Assembly (NCBI RefSeq): GCF_000234665.1
Contig: NC_018333.1
Span: 495,001-559,000 of the forward strand
Reading direction: 5' to 3'
DNA: 64,000 nucleotides
From: Leishmania mexicana MHOM/GT/2001/U1103
Taxonomy: Eukaryota; Euglenozoa; Kinetoplastea; Trypanosomatida; Trypanosomatidae
Below, in pieces: positions 40,414 through 49,109 of this stretch. A program made the translations under genes and the position numbers. The notes under the pieces are model-generated. The model saw nothing but the letters and a program-made list of their open reading frames with translations. It ran no database searches and was not told where the DNA came from. Positions within the stretch are counted from its first letter, which is position 1. Every line of letters begins with the position of its first letter.

Positions 40414-40604
40414 TGGATTGCCATGCCGTTGGCTTGTTGCTGTTACGCTCGTCGAGTGAGGGCGAGAGGTCGGCATACCGATTCTCGTGACATGCTGGAC
40501 GGCCGAGGGCACAGCTCTCTTGCTTTTAGATAAGAGGTGCTTGTGCGTGCGTGCGACCTCTGTGTTCCTCACTGAATGCGCAGACGCCGCTCACTCTCTT
40601 ATTG

Positions 40605-40619
40605 CCCCGTCCAACGGGG
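40605..40619 (+). other. Perfect 6-bp stem-loop
   Basis: CCCCGT/ACGGGG with a CCA loop, 33 bp before a second perfect hairpin. Confidence 0.4.
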
Positions 40620-40651
40620 GTATTCGGGAAGGGGGAGAGAGGGAGAGGGAC

Positions 40652-40670
40652 GAGGGGCATACTGCCCCTC
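40652..40670 (+). other. Perfect 8-bp GC-rich stem-loop
   Basis: GAGGGGCA/TGCCCCTC with a TAC loop, ~40 bp upstream of the first C/D-box-like element. Confidence 0.5.
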
Positions 40671-40709
40671 CTCCCTTGTAACCGAGCTTGCGCACCACTG
40701 GCCATGACA

Positions 40710-40798
40710 GGATGATATCTATTCTTTGAATGTTCTTCGATGACGGGCCTCGGCCTGCGATGAGAGGCATAATATAGATGAACCCTTTAACTCTGAAA
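40710..40798 (+). ncRNA. Candidate C/D-box snoRNA, copy 1
   Basis: In order: a degenerate box C (ATGATAT, 40712), guide-like segment CTTTGAATGTTCTT, D'-like TCGA, a small hairpin CGGGC-CTCG-GCCTG, C'-like CGATGAG, guide-like segment GATGAACCCTTTAACT and box D CTGA at 40793-40796. Both guide-like segments are identical to those in the copy 281 bp downstream while the hairpin between them diverges but still folds. Box C is imperfect, so this copy may be degenerate. Confidence 0.45.
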
Positions 40799-40985
40799 CG
40801 GCTGCGAGCAGTAGAGAGGGGAGCGGTGAGGAACAGGTTGTGTGGGGTGAAGTACCAGCGAAGCGCTGGAAGGGGAAGGGGTCGGGTACGTGCCTGCTGA
40901 GCCGCGCTAATCTCTGTCCGTGGCGGGTGCACAGAAGGAGCAACAAAAGGTTTGCAGCGCCATTCTGGCTCTCTGCTTTGGTGCA

Positions 40986-41078
40986 GCGCATGATGAGCAC
41001 GATCCTTTGAATGTTCTTTGACCGCAGCCTTTGGCTGTCGTGAAAAGCTTTATCGATGAACCCTTTAACTCTGAACTT
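40986..41078 (+). ncRNA. Candidate C/D-box snoRNA, copy 2
   Basis: A perfect box C ATGATGA (40990-40996), guide-like CTTTGAATGTTCTT, D'-like TTGA, hairpin CAGCC-TTT-GGCTG, C'-like CGTGAAA, guide-like GATGAACCCTTTAACT and box D CTGA (41071-41074). Length ~90 nt suits trypanosomatid C/D RNAs, which guide 2'-O-methylation five bases from D or D'. No rRNA target is assigned, and the terminal stem is weak. Confidence 0.5.
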
Positions 41079-42387
41079 AGCACGCAAGAGCACCCCAGCA
41101 AGGACGAGGGGCACACCCACACGCTGCCAGGGAGAGGAGGAGTGGGGTTTGGATGTGGCGTGCAGTCCACACGTCTTGCGCGCTCGGCAACAGTGCGCCG
41201 GCTCTGTTTGCCAAACCATGCACATGCCCAAATGCAGAAAACTTCGATTTAGCAATGCGGCACGGCGCTGTCAACAGAAGGCACGTATGAGGCACTTTAG
41301 TGAGGCAGTCAATGCTGCAGCTTGCGTCTGGATCGCTTGCCAGTTGCGCAACTTGCGCTGTCTTATGTTCTTGACGCAGTCTATCTGGCGCCTACTGCTC
41401 GAAGAAAGACCAATGTGGTGTCCAGCATCCGCCTTAGTGGTTCACAGTCCTATCATGTTGGCTGTGCCGTCACTGTTGCACAATGCGGTTTCGTGTCTCA
41501 TCTTCTCCTTGTACCCTTTGAGGGGTGCACAATGTCTGCCCAGTGTATGGAGTGGAAGCAGGGTTCGCATCCTCGCCTCGGTCGAACATAGACGCGTTGG
41601 TCTGCTTCGCCAACGAGGTTTGCCGTGAGAGACAAAGAAGGGACAGCGCACGAAAGATGAAATAAAAAAGACGCAAAGTTCCGCAGTAGAACGGCACCGC
41701 AGCACCACCAACGCATGAGGATGCTGCTCGCCGGCAAGATTTCCTTTTCCCTGCGTGAGGTGTAAGCCGTGCTGGCTGCCTTGCCACCTATCCCCTTTTC
41801 CTTCATCGTCCCCCCCCCAACATGCAAAGCGTATGCTGCAGCTTCTGCCATGAAGCACGCCCACGCCCACGCCAAAGCAGAGAGTCCAGTACGCTCGTCC
41901 AGAGACCCAGTCTGGGGGAGGGAGGCAACCAGAACAAACAAAGCGTGCGAAAGGACACATCCGTGTCAGGCACGCGCACATGTGCATTCCGTTACACTTC
42001 GGGCGTGCATTGGGGGTGGGGTGGGGTGCAAAGCACGTCTGTCATCCCTGCAGATTGCTTCACTCATCCTATTCCTTCTCGGGCGAACTCTATTTGCTGC
42101 GTGTCTTCTCCCTTCTTGACTGCTGTGCTTACACGGGGGGGGGATTTTGTTGCTGTTTCGCCTGGCATAGCTTGGCAACGCCTCGGCAACGCCACAACCC
42201 CACCACCCCCATCCGACTTGGGGCGCTTCCCCTCTACACTTGCGTCGGTAGCCGCAGACGCCAAAAAGAGCGGAGGCAGCACTTCTGCGCTCGAGGGGAT
42301 TTTTTTTTGACCTGTGACGTACAGACAAGCGCGCAAGCACACACGCATCAGGGGACAGTGGAGAGGCTCATAAGTAAATCCGCCGCA

Positions 42388-43521
42388 ATGTTTTGCCGTT
42401 TGACGGACCACGCAGCCGCGGTAGCGGTTTTGGCGGCCGTTCTCTGCGTGTCAGCGCTAGCAGCGCCGCCAGCAGCGACCGAAGCCCCAGCCCCCAACAG
42501 TGCCGCCCGCACGACTCCACCCTTCGAGCAGTTTTTCGCACAATCGTTCCAGGTAAGCGTCATGACGCAGTCGTCTGGCGTCTTCAACGCAACGCTGCGT
42601 ATGCGCGCCTCCCTCAACTTCCCGGAGAGGGTGCAGGGCGAGCTGATCCCAATCGGCGAGGCGAAGCTCAGCAGCCAGGGGCAGACTCTTCTTCCGCACT
42701 TCCAGCGCGTCCGCAGCGTTGAGGACGACAAGCTCTCCGCTCTCTCGTTTTCTATGGCCGCCGGCCTCGGCCGAACAAACGGCAAAAAAAAGGGCAGCAC
42801 CGACGAGTTTGCCGTCGCCGGAAAGAAGCAACGTCCGTCGTTGCTCACGATGGATCTGCACCTGCGGCACAGCGATGCGATGCAGGGAACGGCGAGCGTG
42901 TATTACCTGCCGGCGGATTTGATGGCGCTACGTGCGCAGCGCGCGGCCATAAAAGAGGGTAGTGCGCCGCCGTCTGCGACGGTCGAGTTTGAATTCCGCT
43001 CCGAGGTGGACCATATGACCGGCAACCCACTCAGCGACGTGCAAGCCCTTGCGCACGTCTCGAGCGCCATGGTGACTATGGGTGACCAAAGGGGGGCTTC
43101 GAAGTCTTCAAGCGTAGCTGGTGAGAAAGCCCATGATGGGTCGGCGGCTGCGACCAGGCAGGGTGGTATAATCTTCCGCTGGATCACTGAGCATGAGTTC
43201 TCGGCTCACGTGACCATTCCGATCGCCGACAAGGCGGGTGCGACGTCGACGCACATGGAGCAAATTTGGGTCTACGGCTACGCCACTCCTTCGAAGAGCG
43301 TGTTTGATCGCAAACAGCACGAGGTGCCGTTGCACAACAGGTACATAATGTTGGGTGTAGGTCTCCTGGGCTTTTTCGTGCAGGTTGTCTCTGGTATTAC
43401 AGAAGGTAAGAAGCGCGCACAGGCGGCAGTCGAATGGGAGGGGAAAGCGCAGAGGCGGGAGAAGCCCAAGCTGGAGGCGCCGCTTCTCGAGCAGGAGCGC
43501 AACAGCAAGAAAAAGAAGTAA
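42388..43521 (+). CDS. Type I membrane protein with dilysine ER-retrieval tail, function unknown
   Basis: 377 residues. The N-terminus (AAVAVLAAVLCVSALAAPPA) is a signal peptide with likely cleavage near residue 25. A lumenal domain of ~290 residues follows, with beta-rich composition and a few possible N-glycosylation sites (such as FNATL). One transmembrane helix lies at about 318-336 (IMLGVGLLGFFVQVVSGI). The cytosolic tail of ~40 residues is Lys/Glu-rich and ends KKKK; Lys at -3 and -4 makes a KKxx-type ER retrieval signal. This topology suits an ER-resident subunit, for example of a glycosylation, GPI or translocation complex, but I recognise no family. ATG 42388 is preferred because it starts the signal peptide; the longer frame upstream has only a GTG. 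Confidence 0.75.
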   Translation: MFCRLTDHAAAVAVLAAVLCVSALAAPPAATEAPAPNSAARTTPPFEQFFAQSFQVSVMTQSSGVFNATLRMRASLNFPERVQGELIPIGEAKLSSQGQTLLPHFQRVRSVEDDKLSALSFSMAAGLGRTNGKKKGSTDEFAVAGKKQRPSLLTMDLHLRHSDAMQGTASVYYLPADLMALRAQRAAIKEGSAPPSATVEFEFRSEVDHMTGNPLSDVQALAHVSSAMVTMGDQRGASKSSSVAGEKAHDGSAAATRQGGIIFRWITEHEFSAHVTIPIADKAGATSTHMEQIWVYGYATPSKSVFDRKQHEVPLHNRYIMLGVGLLGFFVQVVSGITEGKKRAQAAVEWEGKAQRREKPKLEAPLLEQERNSKKKK

Positions 43522-44395
43522 AGACGGCGCGTCAGCAATTCGACGCGAAGAGCGACAGAGGCGCCCGGGCTGAAAGGCGTATACACGTGTGCGTCTCTCC
43601 CTTTCGCGCTCGTCCTTCACCTCCTCCCTCGCACGTCCCTTTTCCCGAGCCTTCTCCGTGTGCGTGCATGGACAGGGAAAGAGAAGCGCGCACTCGCGTG
43701 CGCTTTGCATTGCGTGGGTGTGGGTGTGTGCCTTCTTCTTTCGCTTTCTTCGCTATCGATCTAATGTGGCAAATTCGCATCAATAACGCGCAAACCAAGC
43801 AGAGCGTCAAAAAACCGGCATGCCGGCACAGGTGCATGAGGGGGGGGGCGCGACATGGTTCGCTTTCTCTCTACCTCTGTGCAGTCCCCTCAGCAGCGGG
43901 CGACTAGCGGAACACGCACCGACGCACCCCTACCCATATCTCTCCTTCCTTCGTCTTCAAGGAGAGCGAGAAACAGCGGCGACGGTAGAGAAAGCGCCGT
44001 GAAGGGTTCTAAGGTTGACGAAGGGCAAGGGCAGAGCAAGACCCTCTGCTCGTTTTTACCACCGCGTGGTGAGCCACAGGGGAGATTCTTCTCCACTGTC
44101 ATGGGTGGGTTGGGGGGGGGGGGCTGCCCCGGCGAATTCGCTGCGGATGCCGGCATGTGCACGGAAGAGAGGAGGAGGAGGTAACCGGCGTCCTCTCACC
44201 GAGCAACGACTCAGTCTTCACGGATGTCGGGTTGAACTTCTTCTCGTACGCAACGCGTTTCTTTCACCCACACCCTCCCTCCTCGAAGTTTTGCGCTTGC
44301 CGAGCGGGCGAGCATCTGTTGGGGCGGCAAAAGAGACATAACTCTTTCCCTTTGGTATCTCATGTTTTGTGTTTTCTAAGTCGTACCACGGTAAC
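43522..44395 (+). other. Intergenic
   Basis: No gene seen. Poly-G run at 44110-44123. The acceptor tract for the next gene is annotated separately. Confidence 0.55.
44258..44288 (+). promoter_or_regulatory. Probable trans-splice acceptor for the actin-related gene
   Basis: TTTCTTTCACCCACACCCTC-type tract followed by AG at 44287-44288; predicted 5' UTR about 107 nt. Confidence 0.5.
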
Positions 44396-45997
44396 ATGAG
44401 TGGCGACCCTCTAGCCCTTGTCGTGTACGCGGGCCAGATGGCCACGTACGTGTGCGAAGGTGGCGACGTGCAGCCAACATACCCCATTCTACATCCAATC
44501 TCAGAGGAGGTGCTGCGACTGTTGCGACAGGAGCAATGCCAAGCAACAGCGCCGGATCAATCTGCGCCCGCCTCCGCGTCATCTTCGATGCACACGTCAG
44601 GAGATCGCGCGTGGCGTCTGAAGCAGCAAGCACAGGAGCTCCGCTATCACTTCCTTCCTCTTCTGCAAGGCCGGTTTGTGCTGCTTGTGGTGCCGCTGAG
44701 CAGCACTGCCTCGTACCGTGAAGAATGGACGCGGCTCTGTTTCGATAGCCATGTTCTTGCTCGGCGAATGGTCATGCTGACAGACACAGTAGCCAGCGCC
44801 TTCGCCTGCGGCATGGACAGAGGAGTTGTAGTCCACGCCTCCTTGTCAACTGTAAGCATGTGCCGAGTGGAAGAGGGCTGCTCCACGCGGTACAGCAACT
44901 CACATATGGGCAGTTTGCAGATGCTGTGCGGGGTGAAGCTGTCTCTGCAGCTAGCGGAGGAATGGCCGAGGGTGGCGAATTCCGTGACCACCTCGCACTC
45001 AACTTCGTTCCCCGCTCTAGGACCCGCCAAAGGCGCTGAGATGGATACTGCTGTCGAAAGTAGTGCTGACAAGCATCTTTGGAACAGCGGCGTCGGTGCA
45101 TTGGTGGACCTGACGAGCCCAGCGTACCGCGACGCGCTCATTCGCGCCTTCGGATTCAAGGCGTACCGCGATGTCATCGTGCGCACTCAGATGGAGGTAC
45201 AACAGCACCAAGTGGCGATGACGACGTCTTCGAAAGGAAAGGGCAAAGGCAGCGGCCGCCAGCGAGCGCCATCGCTCCTCGACGACCTGCGCCAGAAGTA
45301 CCCGCGCGCAGTTTGGCGAGCGCCCGGCCAACTGGAAAAACTGCTTGCCCGCGTGGTGCAGGGTGGTCCCACCACGCCTGCTTCCGCTGCCTTTCTAGAA
45401 GGCGGTGAGCCATGCGTTCTAGCAGGAGAGGCCCTCGCTATCCCCTACGTACACGCTTTGTTTGATTACCTAGTGAAGCGCTGCGGTGACGATGTCTGGG
45501 CCGCTGTGGAGCGCGAGCGGCGGGCGCGGAAACGATCTCTGGCCACGTCGCGGTCGCAGCATCGGCCACCGCCAAGCCACCATGAAGACCATCGAGGTAC
45601 CATGAGCAAAGCCGGGTCGGGGGCAGCGCACTCGGGCGCAAACGGCGGCTCTGATGAAGCTGCCACGGGTACGGGGCGGCACGGCTCCAGCACAAGCCGC
45701 AGCACCAGCAGCGACAAGGACCTCAGTGACGAAGAGGAGGAAGAGGAAGAGGAGAGCTCCTCCTCGAGCTCGTCCTCGCACTCGTCTTCCGGGACGTCGT
45801 TGTCCGATAGCAGCGACGAGGATACTTGGCTGCAGTCGCAGCCGACACCGCTTCCAGCGGCGCCGTGGTGGCTGCCGCTGCTTGGCGGATCGATTGTTAG
45901 TCGCCTCACAGACAAGGATGTGCAGCGCGCCGTGATCACCGCCGAGGAGGCGAGGGAGACGAATGGCACGACGGTACACTGGAGGATGCTTCTCTGA
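44396..45997 (+). CDS. Divergent actin-related protein
   Basis: 533 residues. The middle follows the actin fold: FVLLVVPLSS, then an ARP-like helix, then VMLTDTVASAFACGMDRG (position of actin's dSvLa.ya.G segment), then a second phosphate-loop-like stretch VVVHASLSTVSMCRVEEG. The C-terminus LGGSIVSRLTDKDVQRAVIT, ending TTVHWRMLL, lines up with actin's GGSIL...W(I)(T/S)KxEY...VHRKCF end. The glycine-rich phosphate loops are poorly kept (HASLS in place of DxG), so ATP binding is doubtful. A Ser/Glu/Asp-rich insertion (about residues 395-480) interrupts subdomain 3, and a basic stretch (KGKGKGSGRQR) lies near 285. It could be a nuclear ARP of a chromatin complex or a cytoskeletal ARP; sequence reading does not decide. 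Confidence 0.78.
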   Translation: MSGDPLALVVYAGQMATYVCEGGDVQPTYPILHPISEEVLRLLRQEQCQATAPDQSAPASASSSMHTSGDRAWRLKQQAQELRYHFLPLLQGRFVLLVVPLSSTASYREEWTRLCFDSHVLARRMVMLTDTVASAFACGMDRGVVVHASLSTVSMCRVEEGCSTRYSNSHMGSLQMLCGVKLSLQLAEEWPRVANSVTTSHSTSFPALGPAKGAEMDTAVESSADKHLWNSGVGALVDLTSPAYRDALIRAFGFKAYRDVIVRTQMEVQQHQVAMTTSSKGKGKGSGRQRAPSLLDDLRQKYPRAVWRAPGQLEKLLARVVQGGPTTPASAAFLEGGEPCVLAGEALAIPYVHALFDYLVKRCGDDVWAAVERERRARKRSLATSRSQHRPPPSHHEDHRGTMSKAGSGAAHSGANGGSDEAATGTGRHGSSTSRSTSSDKDLSDEEEEEEEESSSSSSSSHSSSGTSLSDSSDEDTWLQSQPTPLPAAPWWLPLLGGSIVSRLTDKDVQRAVITAEEARETNGTTVHWRMLL

Positions 45998-47329
45998 GTA
46001 TCCGCGTGGTTGCGTGATCCCGGCTTCGCGCTGTATATGTGCGCACGTTATCAGTGAAGAAGGAACGGCAAAACGGTTCGCAGCTCTGTTCCGTTTGTTG
46101 CCCATGTGCAGACGAGAGCATGCCGTCGCTGGAAAGAGTTGTCGCGACTTGCAACTCCAGTTTGGGGGGGGGGCGGGGAGAAGACCAAGGTACGAAAGCT
46201 TTGGCCTTTTCCATGCCAGCACTTTGTGAGCTTCCCACTGTCTGCAAGCCGCGAAAAGGCACACACCCACATACGTACACAATCCACTTCAGTCGTCCCT
46301 TCCGCTGCGAATCCGTGGCGGTGATGCACGCCACGTAGCTGCTCGTGGTGTCTCGCAGGGGACTTTTTCTGGCTGCTGCTGCTGCTGCTGCGGTTGCCCT
46401 CTCGGCCCTCTCCATGCTTCGTAATACCCCTTCCCCCTCTTCTATGCTCCACGAGTGCTGAGATGACGGATACCCCCGACGAGCTGCCAGGCACACGTCA
46501 CGGACAAGCCGCAACCTCCACCAGACCTTCTAGCCGCCCATTCTGACCTCACCGTTGCTCCCTTCACCCTTCTGCGCTTTTTTTTCCGCCCGTCTCCTGC
46601 TTACGTATTCCGGCTTACTGGGGCCACCTTTGCCGCACGAAAGGGAAGCGTGACACGCAGCGCCGCAGAGCTAGGGTGAGCTGTCGTTGCATGCGCGTAC
46701 GTGTGGACTTGGATGGGGGTGCAGTGGACATGTTAAAGACGTACAGTATCTTGCGTTGCAGTGGCCCCCCTCCCTTGGCGCCTCCGTGTTCTTGCTATCG
46801 AACGACACGGTACAGTCTACACCGTCGACTCGCACCACGCTAGCGCACCTCATGACGGCACAGGTTTGCTGAATGGGGGGAAGGGAAGGAGGCGAAGGGG
46901 GCCAGCGCCCCGTCAACCCGTATTTTGCCCTCTTGTGTTTCAAAATCTCCGCGGGATTGTGAAGAGAGATCGGAGGTCGCTCACCCGCTGCCGGGCTTTT
47001 TTAACACACTGGGCAAGTGACTGCCGTCTTCTGAGGGTCCAGGGACTGGTCTACGACGTGTGCGGTCTCATGATCCAATAACCCATTCACCCTCTCCATA
47101 CCTGCATAATCTCTGGTGACTGCCCTGCCTTCTGCTCGCACAGCATGGCAGCTGCACAGCACATACCCCTCTCGCTCCGTGTGGTCTTTCTTCCCCTCTC
47201 TTTCTGCCGACGATACACCAGGTGAACAGAACGAGTGTGTAGGCGCATCGCTTCACCAATCATCATCCCGACAAGGACCACCACTGTCAAGCATGTCGGA
47301 TGTACCGAGTCCGGCAACAGGCGGATGCA
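45998..47329 (+). other. Intergenic, probable 3' UTR of the actin-related gene
   Basis: No gene seen. Poly-G run at 46165-46180, and pyrimidine tracts at 46400-46450 and 46540-46600. Confidence 0.5.
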
Positions 47330-48581
47330 AGCGTTGTCTTGTTCTGCGTGAGAGGTGAAGGGCGAACTAGGCAGCAGAGGCACTTAACGGGCCGAAGATC
47401 CTGGCAACCCTTCTCCGAGCCGAGGAGCAGCACCAGCCGCACGACCCCTCAAAGAACTCTGAAGACAGGACTGCCCGTCGGGTGGCCCGGAGAGGAACAG
47501 GACAATGGCATGCTCACCGAGGGTGGTAGCGTGCCACGCGGGAAGACGACTGGCCCCGCTCACGGACGGCCTGACCGGAGGAGTGCTGTACCGCCACGTC
47601 AGCACTGAGGAGAGAAGCGGCTGCTCACCCCTGCACACGCGCCATCGTTGGCTAGCCGGTATCCCAGCATGGGGTTAGGACTCGCAGCAACGCACGACTG
47701 CGTACTTTCGGCTTCCTCTCAGTTCGTCATTGTGGGGGCGGGTCGTACGCAAGACCTTCTCGAGGATCGCCACACAACGGCCTTCTGACCTTCGCCAAGT
47801 GCGTGGCACAACAACGCTTCAGCGATGACGGCGGGGGCTTCTCATGCTGATCTATGTATTCGCAGAGACATCAGATGAAGCGATACGATGACCCCCCAAG
47901 ACCGCACCCATGCCGCTCGCGCCCCGCTCTTTCACAGGGCCACAACGAAAAGGCGGGCCGGGGAAGCGAGACTTCCGTGCACACCAACAGTGGACTCTTT
48001 TGTAACAACAAAACCGAACAGATGTCCCCCCCCACAGGGCGAAAACCCCTCCCCTCTTATGAAGGGCGGCGGGCCTGACGCCGAGGAGGGCATCCCGCTG
48101 GAGGGAACCGGGGACAAGTCATGGCTGAGCGCCGCGAGGAGGACCTGAAAGGCGTCGCCCAATTCTCTCCAGGTACGCAACGATGCACAGCGCGCTGATA
48201 TCCCCTTGCCGTTGTATGGTGATTGGACGACACTCATATGAACACCAAGGAATCACCGGAATGGTCGGCAGCGCACGGCAGATGGCGCACCAGCTCATGA
48301 GCGGCGGGAATTCCGAATCAGCCGCCACACGTACCCGGTAGGTCAGACCTACCGGGAGGATCGGGGCCACACATTTCCAAGGCCCTCTTAGCCGCATCCG
48401 ATGAAGAGCTGCTGCAGATGGCGCGCGGCCCCACAACTTTCGCGGGCGAGAAATGCGAGCGGAAGGACAGTCTCCGACGTGCAAAACTCGGTGAAATCGG
48501 CTGCGAGGGTGAAGCCCGCCATCCATGGCCAGAAAGGCACGCACGTTTCTCCTTTCCCCGCTTCTCCACTCTCCCTGCTGT
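47330..48581. other. GC-rich degenerate block, possible decayed retroelement
   Basis: About 1.25 kb with coding-like, pyrimidine-poor composition on either strand but no frame longer than ~100 codons except overlapping fragments broken by stops and frameshifts. It abuts a SIDER2 element directly. Decayed ingi/L1Tc-related elements (DIREs) are known in Leishmania and share sequence with SIDERs, so a DIRE remnant is a fair guess. I see no reverse-transcriptase or endonuclease motif to confirm it. Confidence 0.3.
48334..48356. repeat. Perfect 23-bp inverted repeat
   Basis: CCCGGTAGGTC and GACCTACCGGG, separated by one A. Eleven base pairs match without error, inside the degenerate block. Confidence 0.9.
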
Positions 48582-49109
48582 TGGGGGACACCTCAGCGCG
48601 CGGTATCCATGGCCCTGTACCCGCCCTGTGTGGGGAGAAGCCAGGCAGCCCCTATCCTCCCCTGCCAACGCCGCGCCGCATCTGGCGGTGGCACGAACAC
48701 GCACCCAGGACGTGGGGAGCTGCGAGCGATGCATCGCCGCTGATGTCTGCGGTGGGAGACTGGACGGCGTTGCGTCGTCGCGGCCTGCGACAGCGAACAC
48801 GTCTGCGCCACCCACATGGTGGACGAGGTGTGTGAGCGTGGCTGGCGCGTGCCCCACCCGGCCGTGACGCTGCCTCCTGGTGCGGGGAGCCTGCGCCACG
48901 GCGAGGGCGATGCGCGAGGGAGGGGTGGCGGCCGGCGGAGCGGGTGGCCGCTGTGTAGCTCGAGGCAGCGGCCGTGCTCGGGTGACGGTGTCGGCGCATT
49001 GCTGTGGCGCGTGTGGCCCCCGCTGCCTGGCGCCACGCGATGTGGCCCGTGGCATGGGACGGGGAGAGGCGGGGGTGCTGCGCGGCAGCGGATGCCCATG
49101 GTGAAAAAT
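48582..49109 (+). mobile_element. SIDER2-like retroposon, copy 5 (diverged 5' end)
   Basis: From about 48700 to 49095 it is almost identical to copies 2 and 3 (short 3' subtype, G at the diagnostic site). The first ~115 bases are clearly diverged (GTATCCATGGCCCTG in place of GTATCCTCAGGGCCC). It ends ATGGTGAAAAATG, an A-rich tail. It lies 2.6 kb after the actin-related gene. Confidence 0.8.

Larger units (their letters stand above)
38628..42387 (+). other. Long intergenic region with candidate snoRNA cluster
   Basis: No protein gene is recognised in 3.76 kb. The first 1.3 kb is T/C-rich low complexity. From about 40040 to 41080 the composition becomes mixed, with repeated, structured elements annotated separately. 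41090-42300 holds nothing recognisable apart from C-, G- and pyrimidine-rich runs. The last tract (42301-42324) is a T-run ending ACAG, a plausible acceptor for the next gene. Confidence 0.6.
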
